Below are positions 15,250 through 22,863 of a stretch of DNA of 64,000 nt, piece after piece (within the stretch, counting starts at the first letter, position 1; each line of letters begins with the position of its first letter). The position numbers and the translations under genes were made by a program. Location: positions 248,001-312,000 of the forward strand of contig NZ_QEKI01000002.1 in assembly GCF_003096355.1 (NCBI RefSeq). Direction: 5' to 3'. This stretch comes from Pontibacter virosus (lineage in GTDB: Bacteria; Bacteroidota; Bacteroidia; Cytophagales; Hymenobacteraceae). The notes under the pieces are model-generated. The model was not told where the DNA came from and did not search any database. It saw nothing but the letters and a program-made list of their open reading frames with translations.

Positions 15250-15741
15250 ATGAATCAAACGGAACTCACCGAACTGACCATGATGCTGAAAGACAATGGC
15301 CTGACCGTTGCCTTTGCTGAGAGTTGCACGGCTGGCATGCTATCATCTGAACTGGTAAAAGCCAAAGGCAGCAGCGATGTGCTGATCGGCAGTATAGTGG
15401 TATACAATGTGGAGGCCAAGAAAAAACTGCTGGGAGTGAAACAGGACACGCTCGACCTCTACACCGCCGAGTCGCAGCAGGTAACCAATGAGATGGTGAT
15501 GGGACTGAAAAAGGCGCTAAATGCCGATATCAGTGTCGCCACTACAGGACTTGCCGGCGCAGGGGGCTCCGAAACGTCCGAAAAGCCGGTAGGCACCATT
15601 TTCGTTTCCTTTCTGTATGATGGCAAAGCGGAGGAGTTCCGCGAAGTGTTCAAAGGCAACAGTCAAAGCCTGCTCAAACAGTTCACCGAATACGTGCTCG
15701 AGAAACTAAAGGGGATTGTAGAGGAGCATTATGCCCGGTAA
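15250..15741 (+). CDS. CinA C-terminal domain protein (nicotinamide-nucleotide amidohydrolase, PncC-like)
   Basis: 163 residues, a stand-alone CinA C-terminal domain without the N-terminal COG1058 half. AFAESCTAGMLSSELV carries the catalytic Ser/Lys region, GSIVVYNVEAKKKLLGV and TTGLAGAGG complete the family pattern. Such enzymes deamidate nicotinamide mononucleotide in pyridine-nucleotide salvage; catalytic assignment is by family. It lies downstream of thpR. The left inverted repeat of the GIY-YIG element begins 29 bp after its stop. Confidence 0.88.
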   Translation: MNQTELTELTMMLKDNGLTVAFAESCTAGMLSSELVKAKGSSDVLIGSIVVYNVEAKKKLLGVKQDTLDLYTAESQQVTNEMVMGLKKALNADISVATTGLAGAGGSETSEKPVGTIFVSFLYDGKAEEFREVFKGNSQSLLKQFTEYVLEKLKGIVEEHYAR

Positions 15742-15769
15742 GCACTCTTACTGGTAATGAACATTATTT

Positions 15770-16178
15770 AATTCTGTCATTTCGAACGCTAGTGAGAAAT
15801 CTGGAGTGAAATACAAATGCATGTTAAACCATAACTATTTTGTTTATATCACTACAAACCCTAAAAAACCACGCTCTATATTGGCATGACGAACGAACTC
15901 TCACGCAGAATGGACGAGCATGTTTTGAACGCGGGCAATCCAGATTCTTTTGCAGGTCGATATTATTGTTATCATCTGGTATACTATGAACGTTTCACCT
16001 ATGTACAGCACGCAATTGACCGAGAGAAACAAATAAAGAAATGGAGCAGGAAGAAAAAGGAAGAATTAATTAATACTTTCAATCCTGACTGGGATGCACT
16101 AAATGAAGAGATCAAAGAAATGCGTGATTAGCTTCCCAAGCCTCCAGATTTCTCACTGGCGTTCGAAATGACAGAATT
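15770..16178. mobile_element. GIY-YIG gene enclosed by 37-bp inverted repeats (family C)
   Basis: The arms at 15770-15806 and 16142-16178 are reverse complements at 36 of 37 positions, starting AATTCTGTCATTTCGAACGC from the outside and ending GAGAAATCTGGAG inside. They enclose only the GIY-YIG gene. Gene-less inverted copies of the family occur at 12221-12322 and 50941-51005. The right arm ends 21 bp before the start codon of the methyltransferase gene. No target-site duplication is evident. Confidence 0.75.
15821..16131 (+). pseudogene. GIY-YIG endonuclease-like gene with a one-base frameshift
   Basis: From the ATG at 15821 the frame reads MLNHNYFVYITTNPKK, the start of a GIY-YIG domain, then fails at a run of six A (15873-15878). 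Adding one A restores TTLYIGMTNELSRRMDEH and the remaining domain to 16131, including the Glu of AIDREKQIKKW. The intact protein would have about 103 residues and both catalytic tyrosines (VYI, YIG). Translation from the internal ATG at 15886 would give 81 residues lacking both. A sequencing error in the homopolymer, slippage, or a real inactivation are all possible. Confidence 0.8.
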
Positions 16179-16199
16179 GACAGGGCCTGACTTAAATCC

Positions 16200-16841
16200 G
16201 TGAACAACACCAATTTCGATAGCATTGCCCCAATCTACGCTAGCCTCTCACGGCTCGTCTTCGGTAATGCGTTGCGGCGGGCGCAGACAGAACACTTGGC
16301 ACTTATACCTCCCAATTCAAATGTACTACTGATTGGGGGTGGGTCTGGTTGGTTGCTGGAGCAGTTGCTAAGGCTGCAGCCCCTGGCAGAAGTGACTTAC
16401 CTGGAAGTCTCTCCTAGAATGCTGCAACTGGCCCAGCGCCGTATGAGTCAACAAGCTGCTGCATATTCCAAAATAAAATTTCGATTGGGAGATGAAAGCA
16501 GCCTGCAGCCCGACGAAACCTTCGACGTTATCCTGACCCCTTTTCTGCTTGATCTTTTCCCGGATGAACGGCTGCTATACCTGATGGACCGCTTATTCAC
16601 TGCATTACGTCAGCAAGGGCTCTGGCTTTTCAGCGATTTCTGGCCAACCCACACACCAGCCCCTGTTTGGCAGCAACTCCTGCTACGGAGCATGTATACC
16701 TTCTTCGGGAAGGTAAGCCGGGTGAGTGCTTCCCGCCTGCCTGATTTTGAACGCCATTTCGCCAGACTGCCCTTGCAGGAGTTACAGGCGGCTGCATTTT
16801 ATAGCGGACTCGTGCAGGCCAAGGTCTATCTCAAGGTATAG
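16200..16841 (+). CDS. class I SAM-dependent methyltransferase
   Basis: 213 residues starting at GTG 16200; NNTNFDSIAPIYASLSRLVFG is a natural N-terminus for this group. The SAM site is VLLIGGGSGWLLEQLL (motif I), an acidic residue after VTYLEVSPRML (motif II), and FDVILTPFLLDLFP (motif IV). No C-terminal substrate domain is present, so the substrate is open. It ends in AAG-GTA-TAG, one of several stops formed by the over-represented AGGTATA motif. The right inverted repeat of the GIY-YIG element lies 21 bp upstream, so its promoter is either displaced or provided by the element. Confidence 0.82.
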   Translation: MNNTNFDSIAPIYASLSRLVFGNALRRAQTEHLALIPPNSNVLLIGGGSGWLLEQLLRLQPLAEVTYLEVSPRMLQLAQRRMSQQAAAYSKIKFRLGDESSLQPDETFDVILTPFLLDLFPDERLLYLMDRLFTALRQQGLWLFSDFWPTHTPAPVWQQLLLRSMYTFFGKVSRVSASRLPDFERHFARLPLQELQAAAFYSGLVQAKVYLKV

Positions 16842-16899
16842 CCACTTTGCGCGACAGTTATAAAATTCCTACTTTTAGTTTCGAACCAAACACACCCTT

Positions 16900-18729
16900 A
16901 TGTCCATGAGACTTTTTGGCGCCCTGTGTGCTGCCCTGTCGCTGTCGTTTACCCCACTGCTGGCCCAGGAGCAGCAAGTTAATTACCACCTCTCCTTCCC
17001 GAACGCCGTGCACCACGAGGCACAGATCAGCGTCACGTTTACAGGTATAAAAAGCGACACCCTGCAGGTGCTGATGCCACGCAGTTCGCCGGGCCGCTAT
17101 GCGCTGCACGAGTTTGCTAAAAACGTGTACAGTGTAAAAGCGACGGACGGCAAAGGAAAACAGCTGCAGGTTAGCCGGCCTAACCCGCACCAATGGGATG
17201 TGAGCGGGCATCAGGGAGAAATCACACTGAGCTATACCTTGTTCGGCGCTCATGCCGACGGTACTTATACCGGCATTGACGAGACGCATGCGCATCTAAA
17301 CATGCCGGCCACCCTGATGTATGCCCTAGGCTTCGAGAAGGCGCCTGCCCGCGTCACGTTTCGCATACCTGAGGGCAGCAACTGGAAAGTAGCCACACAG
17401 CTGCGGCCCCTAAACGACTCCACCTTCACGGCGCCCGACTTTCAGTACCTCATGGACAGCCCAACTGAGCTGAGCAATTTTGAGTTTGCGGAGTGGACCG
17501 TGCAGGACCACGGCAAAAGCAAGACTATACAGGTGGCCATGCACCACCACGGCAACAAAGCGCAGTTTGATGAGTATGTGGCGAAAACCAAGCAGATCGT
17601 GGCCGAGCAGCAGGGGGTTTTCGGAGAGCTGCCCGACTTTGATTTTGACCGCTATACCTTTATTGCCTGCTATGGGCCGCAGGCCATAGGCGACGGCATG
17701 GAGCACCGCAACTCCACTATCGTGTCGAGCTCCCGCCCGCTGGGCAGCGCTACCACAGCCCTACTCGGTACGGTATCCCATGAGTTTTTCCATGCCTGGA
17801 ACGTGGAGCGCCTGCGACCTGCCACGTTGGAGCCTTTCGATTTTCAAAGGGCCAACATGACGGAAGCGCTGTGGCTGGCAGAGGGTTTTACCTCTTACTA
17901 CGGTGCCCTGACCATGTATCGCCTTGGCTTCAACGACGTGCGAAACGTTGCCCGCGACCTGAACTATGTGCTGCTCACACCGGGCAGGCACTACCATAAC
18001 CTGGTAGAGATGAGCCTGCAGGCGCCTTTTGTGGATGCAGCCCGCTCCGTGGATCCTCATAACCGCCACAACACCTTTATTTCGTACTATACCTATGGCA
18101 GCATGCTCGGCCTCGGACTGGACCTGACGCTGCGCCGCGACTTCAACACTACCCTCGACGCCTATATGCAGGCACTCTGGCAAAGGTATGGCAAAACCGA
18201 GAAGCCCTATACTATGGCTGATCTGGAGCGCACCTTAACCGAAGTGACGAAAGACACCGCCTGGGCAGCCGACTTTTTCAGGCGGCAGGTATACGGCAGC
18301 GAACTGCCAGACTACGCCGCCTTACTGGCCGAAGCCGGTCTGCAGCTTCGCAAAGCCGAACCTGGCAAAGCCAGTCTGGGCGCTGCCAATTTCGAATTCA
18401 GCAAGCAGGGCGCGAAACTCGTGAATGGCACCTATGTCACCTCACCGCTCTACAAGGCAGGCCTGAACCGGGGCGACATCCTCCTGACTCTTAATGGCAA
18501 GAAAGTGACCAGCGAGAAAGAACTGCAGAAGATCATGAGCAAACTAAAGCCAGCCCATAGTGTGCCGATCACCTACCGAAGCAGCGAAATGGCTCCGATC
18601 ATGAGCACCCAGATTGTGCTGGAAGAAATGCCGGAACTGATGATCGAACATTTTGAAAACGCAGGCAAGGAGCTGACACCTGCCATGAAACAGTTCAGAC
18701 AAGCCTGGTTGGGAACCAAGATCAAGTAG
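16900..18729 (+). CDS. M61 family metallopeptidase with PDZ domain
   Basis: 609 residues: a signal peptide (LFGALCAALSLSFTPLLAQ), an N-terminal M61 beta domain, the zincin helix VSHEFFHAWNVERLRP near residues 292-307 with the third ligand in LWLAEGFTSYYG, and a PDZ-like domain from about residue 505 (YKAGLNRGDILLTLNGKKV). This is the glycyl aminopeptidase family, exported here. It is followed after 2 bp by a small membrane protein gene, indicating one transcript. Confidence 0.93.
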   Translation: MSMRLFGALCAALSLSFTPLLAQEQQVNYHLSFPNAVHHEAQISVTFTGIKSDTLQVLMPRSSPGRYALHEFAKNVYSVKATDGKGKQLQVSRPNPHQWDVSGHQGEITLSYTLFGAHADGTYTGIDETHAHLNMPATLMYALGFEKAPARVTFRIPEGSNWKVATQLRPLNDSTFTAPDFQYLMDSPTELSNFEFAEWTVQDHGKSKTIQVAMHHHGNKAQFDEYVAKTKQIVAEQQGVFGELPDFDFDRYTFIACYGPQAIGDGMEHRNSTIVSSSRPLGSATTALLGTVSHEFFHAWNVERLRPATLEPFDFQRANMTEALWLAEGFTSYYGALTMYRLGFNDVRNVARDLNYVLLTPGRHYHNLVEMSLQAPFVDAARSVDPHNRHNTFISYYTYGSMLGLGLDLTLRRDFNTTLDAYMQALWQRYGKTEKPYTMADLERTLTEVTKDTAWAADFFRRQVYGSELPDYAALLAEAGLQLRKAEPGKASLGAANFEFSKQGAKLVNGTYVTSPLYKAGLNRGDILLTLNGKKVTSEKELQKIMSKLKPAHSVPITYRSSEMAPIMSTQIVLEEMPELMIEHFENAGKELTPAMKQFRQAWLGTKIK

Positions 18730-18731
18730 GC

Positions 18732-19235
18732 ATGCAAGGTATAAACCTCAAGGTTATCCTGCTGCACAGTCTGGTTGTAGTATTGGCTTCCTATGCTTTT
18801 GTAGCGCTCGGCTATATTTATGACATGCCGCTGACAGAGCTATACCTGGAGACGGGCGATTTGACCAAATTTGAGCAAAGCGCCAATATGTACCAGATCA
18901 ACTCCGACCGCATCAGCAAATTCATGGAGGTGCATCGGTATGCCCCTTTTGCCGGAGCGCTTTTCGGTGTGGCCCTCTCGTTCATCGCGCTGCGCAAGAA
19001 GAAACGCGGCCTGCAGCATACCCTGATCGTGCTGGTAATCGCGGTACTGCTGGCGCTTGGGGGCATTTTAGACATGGCTCTAGTCAAAAACATCTTGTTT
19101 GCCCCTGGCAGGCTTGTTTCATCATCGGTGATGACCGTCTATACCCTGAGCTACCTGCTTTTGCTGGGCCTCAGCTTCTGGCTGGCTTTTTTGGGTAAAC
19201 GTATATCCGAAACAGGAAGCAAAAACAAGGTATAG
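18732..19235 (+). CDS. four-helix membrane protein, family not recognised
   Basis: 167 residues with four hydrophobic segments at about 7-27, 71-86, 93-115 and 131-152, and a soluble loop between the first two (FEQSANMYQINSDRISKFM). A basic patch RKKKRG precedes the third. I do not recognise a family. The start codon lies 2 bp after the M61 stop, so it is probably translated from the same mRNA and may be a membrane partner of that peptidase. The gene ends AAC-AAG-GTA-TAG, with the stop inside an AGGTATA motif. Confidence 0.75.
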   Translation: MQGINLKVILLHSLVVVLASYAFVALGYIYDMPLTELYLETGDLTKFEQSANMYQINSDRISKFMEVHRYAPFAGALFGVALSFIALRKKKRGLQHTLIVLVIAVLLALGGILDMALVKNILFAPGRLVSSSVMTVYTLSYLLLLGLSFWLAFLGKRISETGSKNKV

Positions 19236-19341
19236 CTGGCCACAACAAAAGCCCTTGGCACCCGTTTTCAAGTATACACCCGCTTGTTTCTGAAGCAATT
19301 GCACTGTAACTTAGTACCACATTCAACAGAAAGTTTTTCAC

Positions 19342-19995
19342 GTGAAAATATTTTTAAGCACCATCTTGACCTGTAGCCTGCTTTTCGCAGGGAACGCTAT
19401 GGCGCAGACAAGCCAGAAAGCCAGTCTGGAAGCTGCACCGGCCCCCGCTTTGCAAGAACAGCCAACTCCAGCCACTGCGGAAGAAAAGCCCTCAAAATTT
19501 GAGATGCCGGCCAAGCGCCTCAGCTACAGTCTGGCCGCTGGCGCCAGCTTTGGCAGCGGTTTTGGCGCCACTTACCTGGAGCCAACCGTACGTTATCACC
19601 TGAATCCGCGCTTGCGTGTGTTCAGTAGCCTGACTTATATGTCGGTCATGCCGGGCCAATACAGTATGCCGACCGGCGACGGAGGCACTGCCTTGATGCG
19701 TACCAGCCCCAGCAACCATTACATCGCCCACGTGGGTGCCGACTACCTGGTAAACGACCGCCTGATCCTGAGTGGCAGCGTGTGGAAAGATTTCTCTAAT
19801 ATCCCGGCCCAAAACCCGGCTTACATGAACTTTATGAACCCGGGCCGACAGGGAATGGACTTCCGGGCTACTTATAAAATTACCGAGCACTTCTCGGTGA
19901 CGGGCGCTATGCGCTACTCTAATGGGGCCTCTCCGTTCTACAGTCCGTTTCAACATCCGGTGTCTGTAGGCAGAAGCGGTGGTTTTTGGCAATAG
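19342..19995 (+). CDS. exported hypothetical protein, probably outer-membrane beta-barrel
   Basis: 217 residues from a GTG start. A signal peptide (FLSTILTCSLLFAGNAMAQ) is followed by an Ala/Pro linker to about residue 52 and then alternating aromatic strands (LSYSLAAGASFGSGFGATYL, FRATYKITEHFSVTGAMRYSNG) that look like a small barrel of six to eight strands. No family is recognised with confidence. The -7-like TAACTTAG near 19308 differs by one base from the promoter consensus. The protein ends in GRSGGFWQ without the aromatic C-terminal strand of a typical barrel. Confidence 0.65.
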   Translation: MKIFLSTILTCSLLFAGNAMAQTSQKASLEAAPAPALQEQPTPATAEEKPSKFEMPAKRLSYSLAAGASFGSGFGATYLEPTVRYHLNPRLRVFSSLTYMSVMPGQYSMPTGDGGTALMRTSPSNHYIAHVGADYLVNDRLILSGSVWKDFSNIPAQNPAYMNFMNPGRQGMDFRATYKITEHFSVTGAMRYSNGASPFYSPFQHPVSVGRSGGFWQ

Positions 19996-20105
19996 GCTTT
20001 CGGTATAACTTAAGAAATTCTAAGGCGTCTTTTCTGAAAGGAGAAGGCGTTTTTTAATGCCTGTTAGCGTATTATAATTTATTTTCCGCACACGTTTCAA
20101 CTTTC

Positions 20106-21170
20106 GTGGGCGTTATCGTGTTAATAATCCCTGAAAACAAGCTTATTCAGATTTTGAGGCAGAAGAACGAAACAGTAAGGCATCTGAAAAACGACAAACT
20201 GACCGTAGTGAAACCAGATTTCCGCGGCAACAAGACCATAAACGGACAGTTTGCGAACGGCAGCGAGCTTTTTACCCCTAAACTGAGCAAGGTGCTGCGC
20301 TGGAAAACCTCACGCAACCCGCAGCGCGAGGAGAAGAAGGCTGATAACTATGTGCCACCCGTAGCCTACGGCACCGACTTCATCACATCCGGGGAAGACA
20401 TGGTGGTCTGGCTTGGTCATGCCACTTTTCTGATCAAGGTAGGCGGCCTGACCATGATCACCGATCCGGTGTTCTATGACCTGCCCATGATCAAGCGCCG
20501 CATCGGGCTGCCCTGCGCGCCGGAGCAGCTCAAAGGCATCGACCTGGTACTGCTCTCGCATGGCCACCGCGACCACCTCGACGAACGATCCATTAAAACG
20601 CTTTACCGCCAGAATCCGGACATGAAGGCCCTGGCCCCTTTAAATGCAGGCAACCTGTTGCGCGGTGCCGAGCCGGAACTGCCTTATCAGGAAGCAGGCT
20701 GGTACCAGAAATTCGACCTCACCCCACAAGGTATAGAGATATACTTTTTGCCAGCCTCGCACTGGCACCGCCGCGGTATGTTCGACATGAACAAGGTGCT
20801 TTGGGGAAGCTTTCTGATCAAAACACCTACCATGCAGCTCTACTTTGCCGGCGACACGGGTTACAACGGACATTTTGAAGAGATCGAGGCACTCTTTGGC
20901 CCAATGGATGTCTGCCTGATGCCGGTCGGTGCCTACCGTCCGAGTTTCCTGATGCAGAAGAGCCACCTGAACCCCCATGAAGCGGTACGGGCCTATAATG
21001 TGCTGCGGGGTGGCACTTTTATACCGATGCACTACGGCACCTTCGACTTGTCGGACGAGCCAGCGGGAGAGCCGGTACGTTTGCTCGAGCAAATTGCCGC
21101 CTCAGGCATGATGCAGGGGCTGCGCATACCTGCTATCGGAGAGCCGGTGTTGCTGCGGGAGTTAGTATAG
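20106..21170 (+). CDS. MBL-fold metal-dependent hydrolase (NAPE-PLD/UlaG-like)
   Basis: 354 residues from GTG 20106; a second GTG at 20118 is also possible. Metal-binding motifs are complete: LLSHGHRDHLDE near residues 150-161, GDTGYNGHF and MHYGTFDLSDEP. The motif VWLGHATFLIKVGGLTMITDPVF is typical of the NAPE-hydrolysing phospholipase D-like group, which cleaves phosphodiester or acyl bonds in lipids. The natural substrate is not evident. The first 60 residues are basic and outside the domain. No membrane segment is present. Confidence 0.87.
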   Translation: MGVIVLIIPENKLIQILRQKNETVRHLKNDKLTVVKPDFRGNKTINGQFANGSELFTPKLSKVLRWKTSRNPQREEKKADNYVPPVAYGTDFITSGEDMVVWLGHATFLIKVGGLTMITDPVFYDLPMIKRRIGLPCAPEQLKGIDLVLLSHGHRDHLDERSIKTLYRQNPDMKALAPLNAGNLLRGAEPELPYQEAGWYQKFDLTPQGIEIYFLPASHWHRRGMFDMNKVLWGSFLIKTPTMQLYFAGDTGYNGHFEEIEALFGPMDVCLMPVGAYRPSFLMQKSHLNPHEAVRAYNVLRGGTFIPMHYGTFDLSDEPAGEPVRLLEQIAASGMMQGLRIPAIGEPVLLRELV

Positions 21171-21192
21171 CCCAAAAACCGGCGGGCTGTAC

Positions 21193-21200
21193 TATATTTG
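21193..21200 (+). promoter_or_regulatory. -7 promoter element TATATTTG
   Basis: An exact TAnnTTTG element 22 bp upstream of the symporter start codon, in a 52 bp gap after the hydrolase gene. Confidence 0.62.
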
Positions 21201-21222
21201 CAGCTCCACGACGGCAACCCAC

Positions 21223-22692
21223 ATGTCTGCAACGCTTATCATCAGCCTGATCATTGGCTATTTCGGCATCCTGATCCTGATCTCTTTCCTAACGGGCAAG
21301 AGCACCGACTCCAACACCTTCTTTCTGGCTAACCGCAAATCGCCCTGGTATGTAGTGGCCTTTGGCATGATCGGCGCGACCCTGTCGGGCGTGACCTTTG
21401 TGTCGGTGCCGGGCATGGTACGCGACCTGCAGTTCACTTACATGCAGCTTGTGCTGGGTTATCTGGCAGGTTATTTTGTCATTGCCACGGTACTCTTGCC
21501 GCTCTACTACCGCCTCAACCTGGTTTCCATCTATACCTACCTGGACCAGCGTTTTGGCTTTTGGAGCTACAAAACCGGCGCCGCTTTCTTTCTGCTCTCA
21601 CGCACCCTTGGCTCAGCCATTCGCCTTTTTCTGGTTGCCAGTGTGCTGCAATTGGCGGTGTTCAACGAAATGGGTATCCCTTTTGCAGTTACGGTAGGCA
21701 TTACAATTCTGCTGATCTGGGCCTATACCTTCCGGGGCGGTATGAAAACCATTATCTGGACCGATACTTTCCAGACTGCCGCCATGCTGTTGGCGGTGGG
21801 TATCAGTATTTGGGTAGTCTCAGAAGAACTGAATTTGGGCTTCCAGGGGATGGTCGATACGATATCAGACAGTTCATATGGCAAGGTGTTCAACTGGGAG
21901 TACAAGGAGAACACCTATTTTCTGAAGCAGTTCTTCTCGGGCGCCTTTATCACGATCGTGATGACGGGACTGGACCAGGACATGATGCAAAAGAACCTGA
22001 GCTGCAAGAACATTGGGGAGGCACAGAAGAACATGTTCTGGTTCAGCGTAATCCTGGTGGTCGTGAACGTGATGTTTCTGTCGCTGGGAGCGCTGCTATA
22101 CCTGTACGCCTCCTCCAAAGGTATAGTGTTGCCCGAACGGGGCGACGATGTGTTCCCGTTTCTGGCACTAAACCACTTCCCGGCTATAGTGGGCGTTGCC
22201 TTCATTCTGGGTATCATTGCCATTGCCTACGCCTCCGCCGATTCCGCCCTTACCTCGCTTACCACCTCTTTTTGCGTGGACTTCCTTAACTTTAAAGAGC
22301 GCAGTGAGCACGAACGAGTGCGCCTGCGCTACATTGTGCACATTGGTTTCTCGGTGGTCATGATGCTCGTGATCCTGCTCGTGAACGAAATCAACAGCCA
22401 AAGTTTGATCTCGACCCTCTTGCAAGTGGCGGGCTATACCTACGGGCCGTTGCTCGGGCTTTATACCTTCGGCCTCTATACCCAACGCCAGGTGCGCGAC
22501 CGCTTCGTGCCGGCCATTTGCCTGGTAGCCCCTATGCTTACCTACCTCATCAGCGCGAACTCTGCTGCCTGGTTCAACGGCTACCAATTTGGCTTTGAGG
22601 TACTGATCTTGAATGGATTTCTGACCTTTCTGGGACTATGGGCGGTGTCGCAAAAGAAAACAAAACTGGAGCTGGAAAGAACCAACCTGTAG
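21223..22692 (+). CDS. sodium:solute symporter (SSS family)
   Basis: 489 residues with about thirteen membrane helices. Family marks include FFLANRKSPWYVVAFGMIGATLSGVTFVSVPG near the start (sodium site), the GG-MKTIIWTDTFQ segment and AIAYASADSALTSL with the paired Ser/Thr of the second sodium ligand set. It imports an organic solute with Na+; the solute cannot be told from sequence. It is a distinct subfamily from the symporter at 27726-29429 and has no small partner gene. It has its own -7 element. Confidence 0.9.
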   Translation: MSATLIISLIIGYFGILILISFLTGKSTDSNTFFLANRKSPWYVVAFGMIGATLSGVTFVSVPGMVRDLQFTYMQLVLGYLAGYFVIATVLLPLYYRLNLVSIYTYLDQRFGFWSYKTGAAFFLLSRTLGSAIRLFLVASVLQLAVFNEMGIPFAVTVGITILLIWAYTFRGGMKTIIWTDTFQTAAMLLAVGISIWVVSEELNLGFQGMVDTISDSSYGKVFNWEYKENTYFLKQFFSGAFITIVMTGLDQDMMQKNLSCKNIGEAQKNMFWFSVILVVVNVMFLSLGALLYLYASSKGIVLPERGDDVFPFLALNHFPAIVGVAFILGIIAIAYASADSALTSLTTSFCVDFLNFKERSEHERVRLRYIVHIGFSVVMMLVILLVNEINSQSLISTLLQVAGYTYGPLLGLYTFGLYTQRQVRDRFVPAICLVAPMLTYLISANSAAWFNGYQFGFEVLILNGFLTFLGLWAVSQKKTKLELERTNL

Positions 22693-22708
22693 GGACAGGT
22701 TGTGAATG
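22690..22708. repeat. decayed family A copy
   Basis: TAGGGACAGGTTGTGAATGG follows the symporter stop, which it partly supplies; only the left half of the palindrome is recognisable. Confidence 0.5.
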
Positions 22709-22769
22709 GCCCTTTTCCACACTTTTATGTAAACCCTCCACAGGACAAGACAATATCCCATACTTTGCT

Positions 22770-22777
22770 TACCTTTG
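22770..22777 (+). promoter_or_regulatory. -7 promoter element TACCTTTG
   Basis: A match to TAnnTTTG 86 bp upstream of the ABC exporter start. There is no clear -33 TTG. Confidence 0.4.
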
Positions 22778-22863
22778 AAAGATTTTTCGGGTACGTGGCA
22801 TTTTTAGTGCTGCTTGGCTGTTATATGCCAGCAACCCCCTCTTATTAAGTATAGATTTCATTA

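Noticed and set aside
15250..15741. competence function for the CinA-like gene
   Set aside because: Only the C-terminal amidohydrolase domain is present and no competence genes are nearby, so a nucleotide salvage role is the safer reading.
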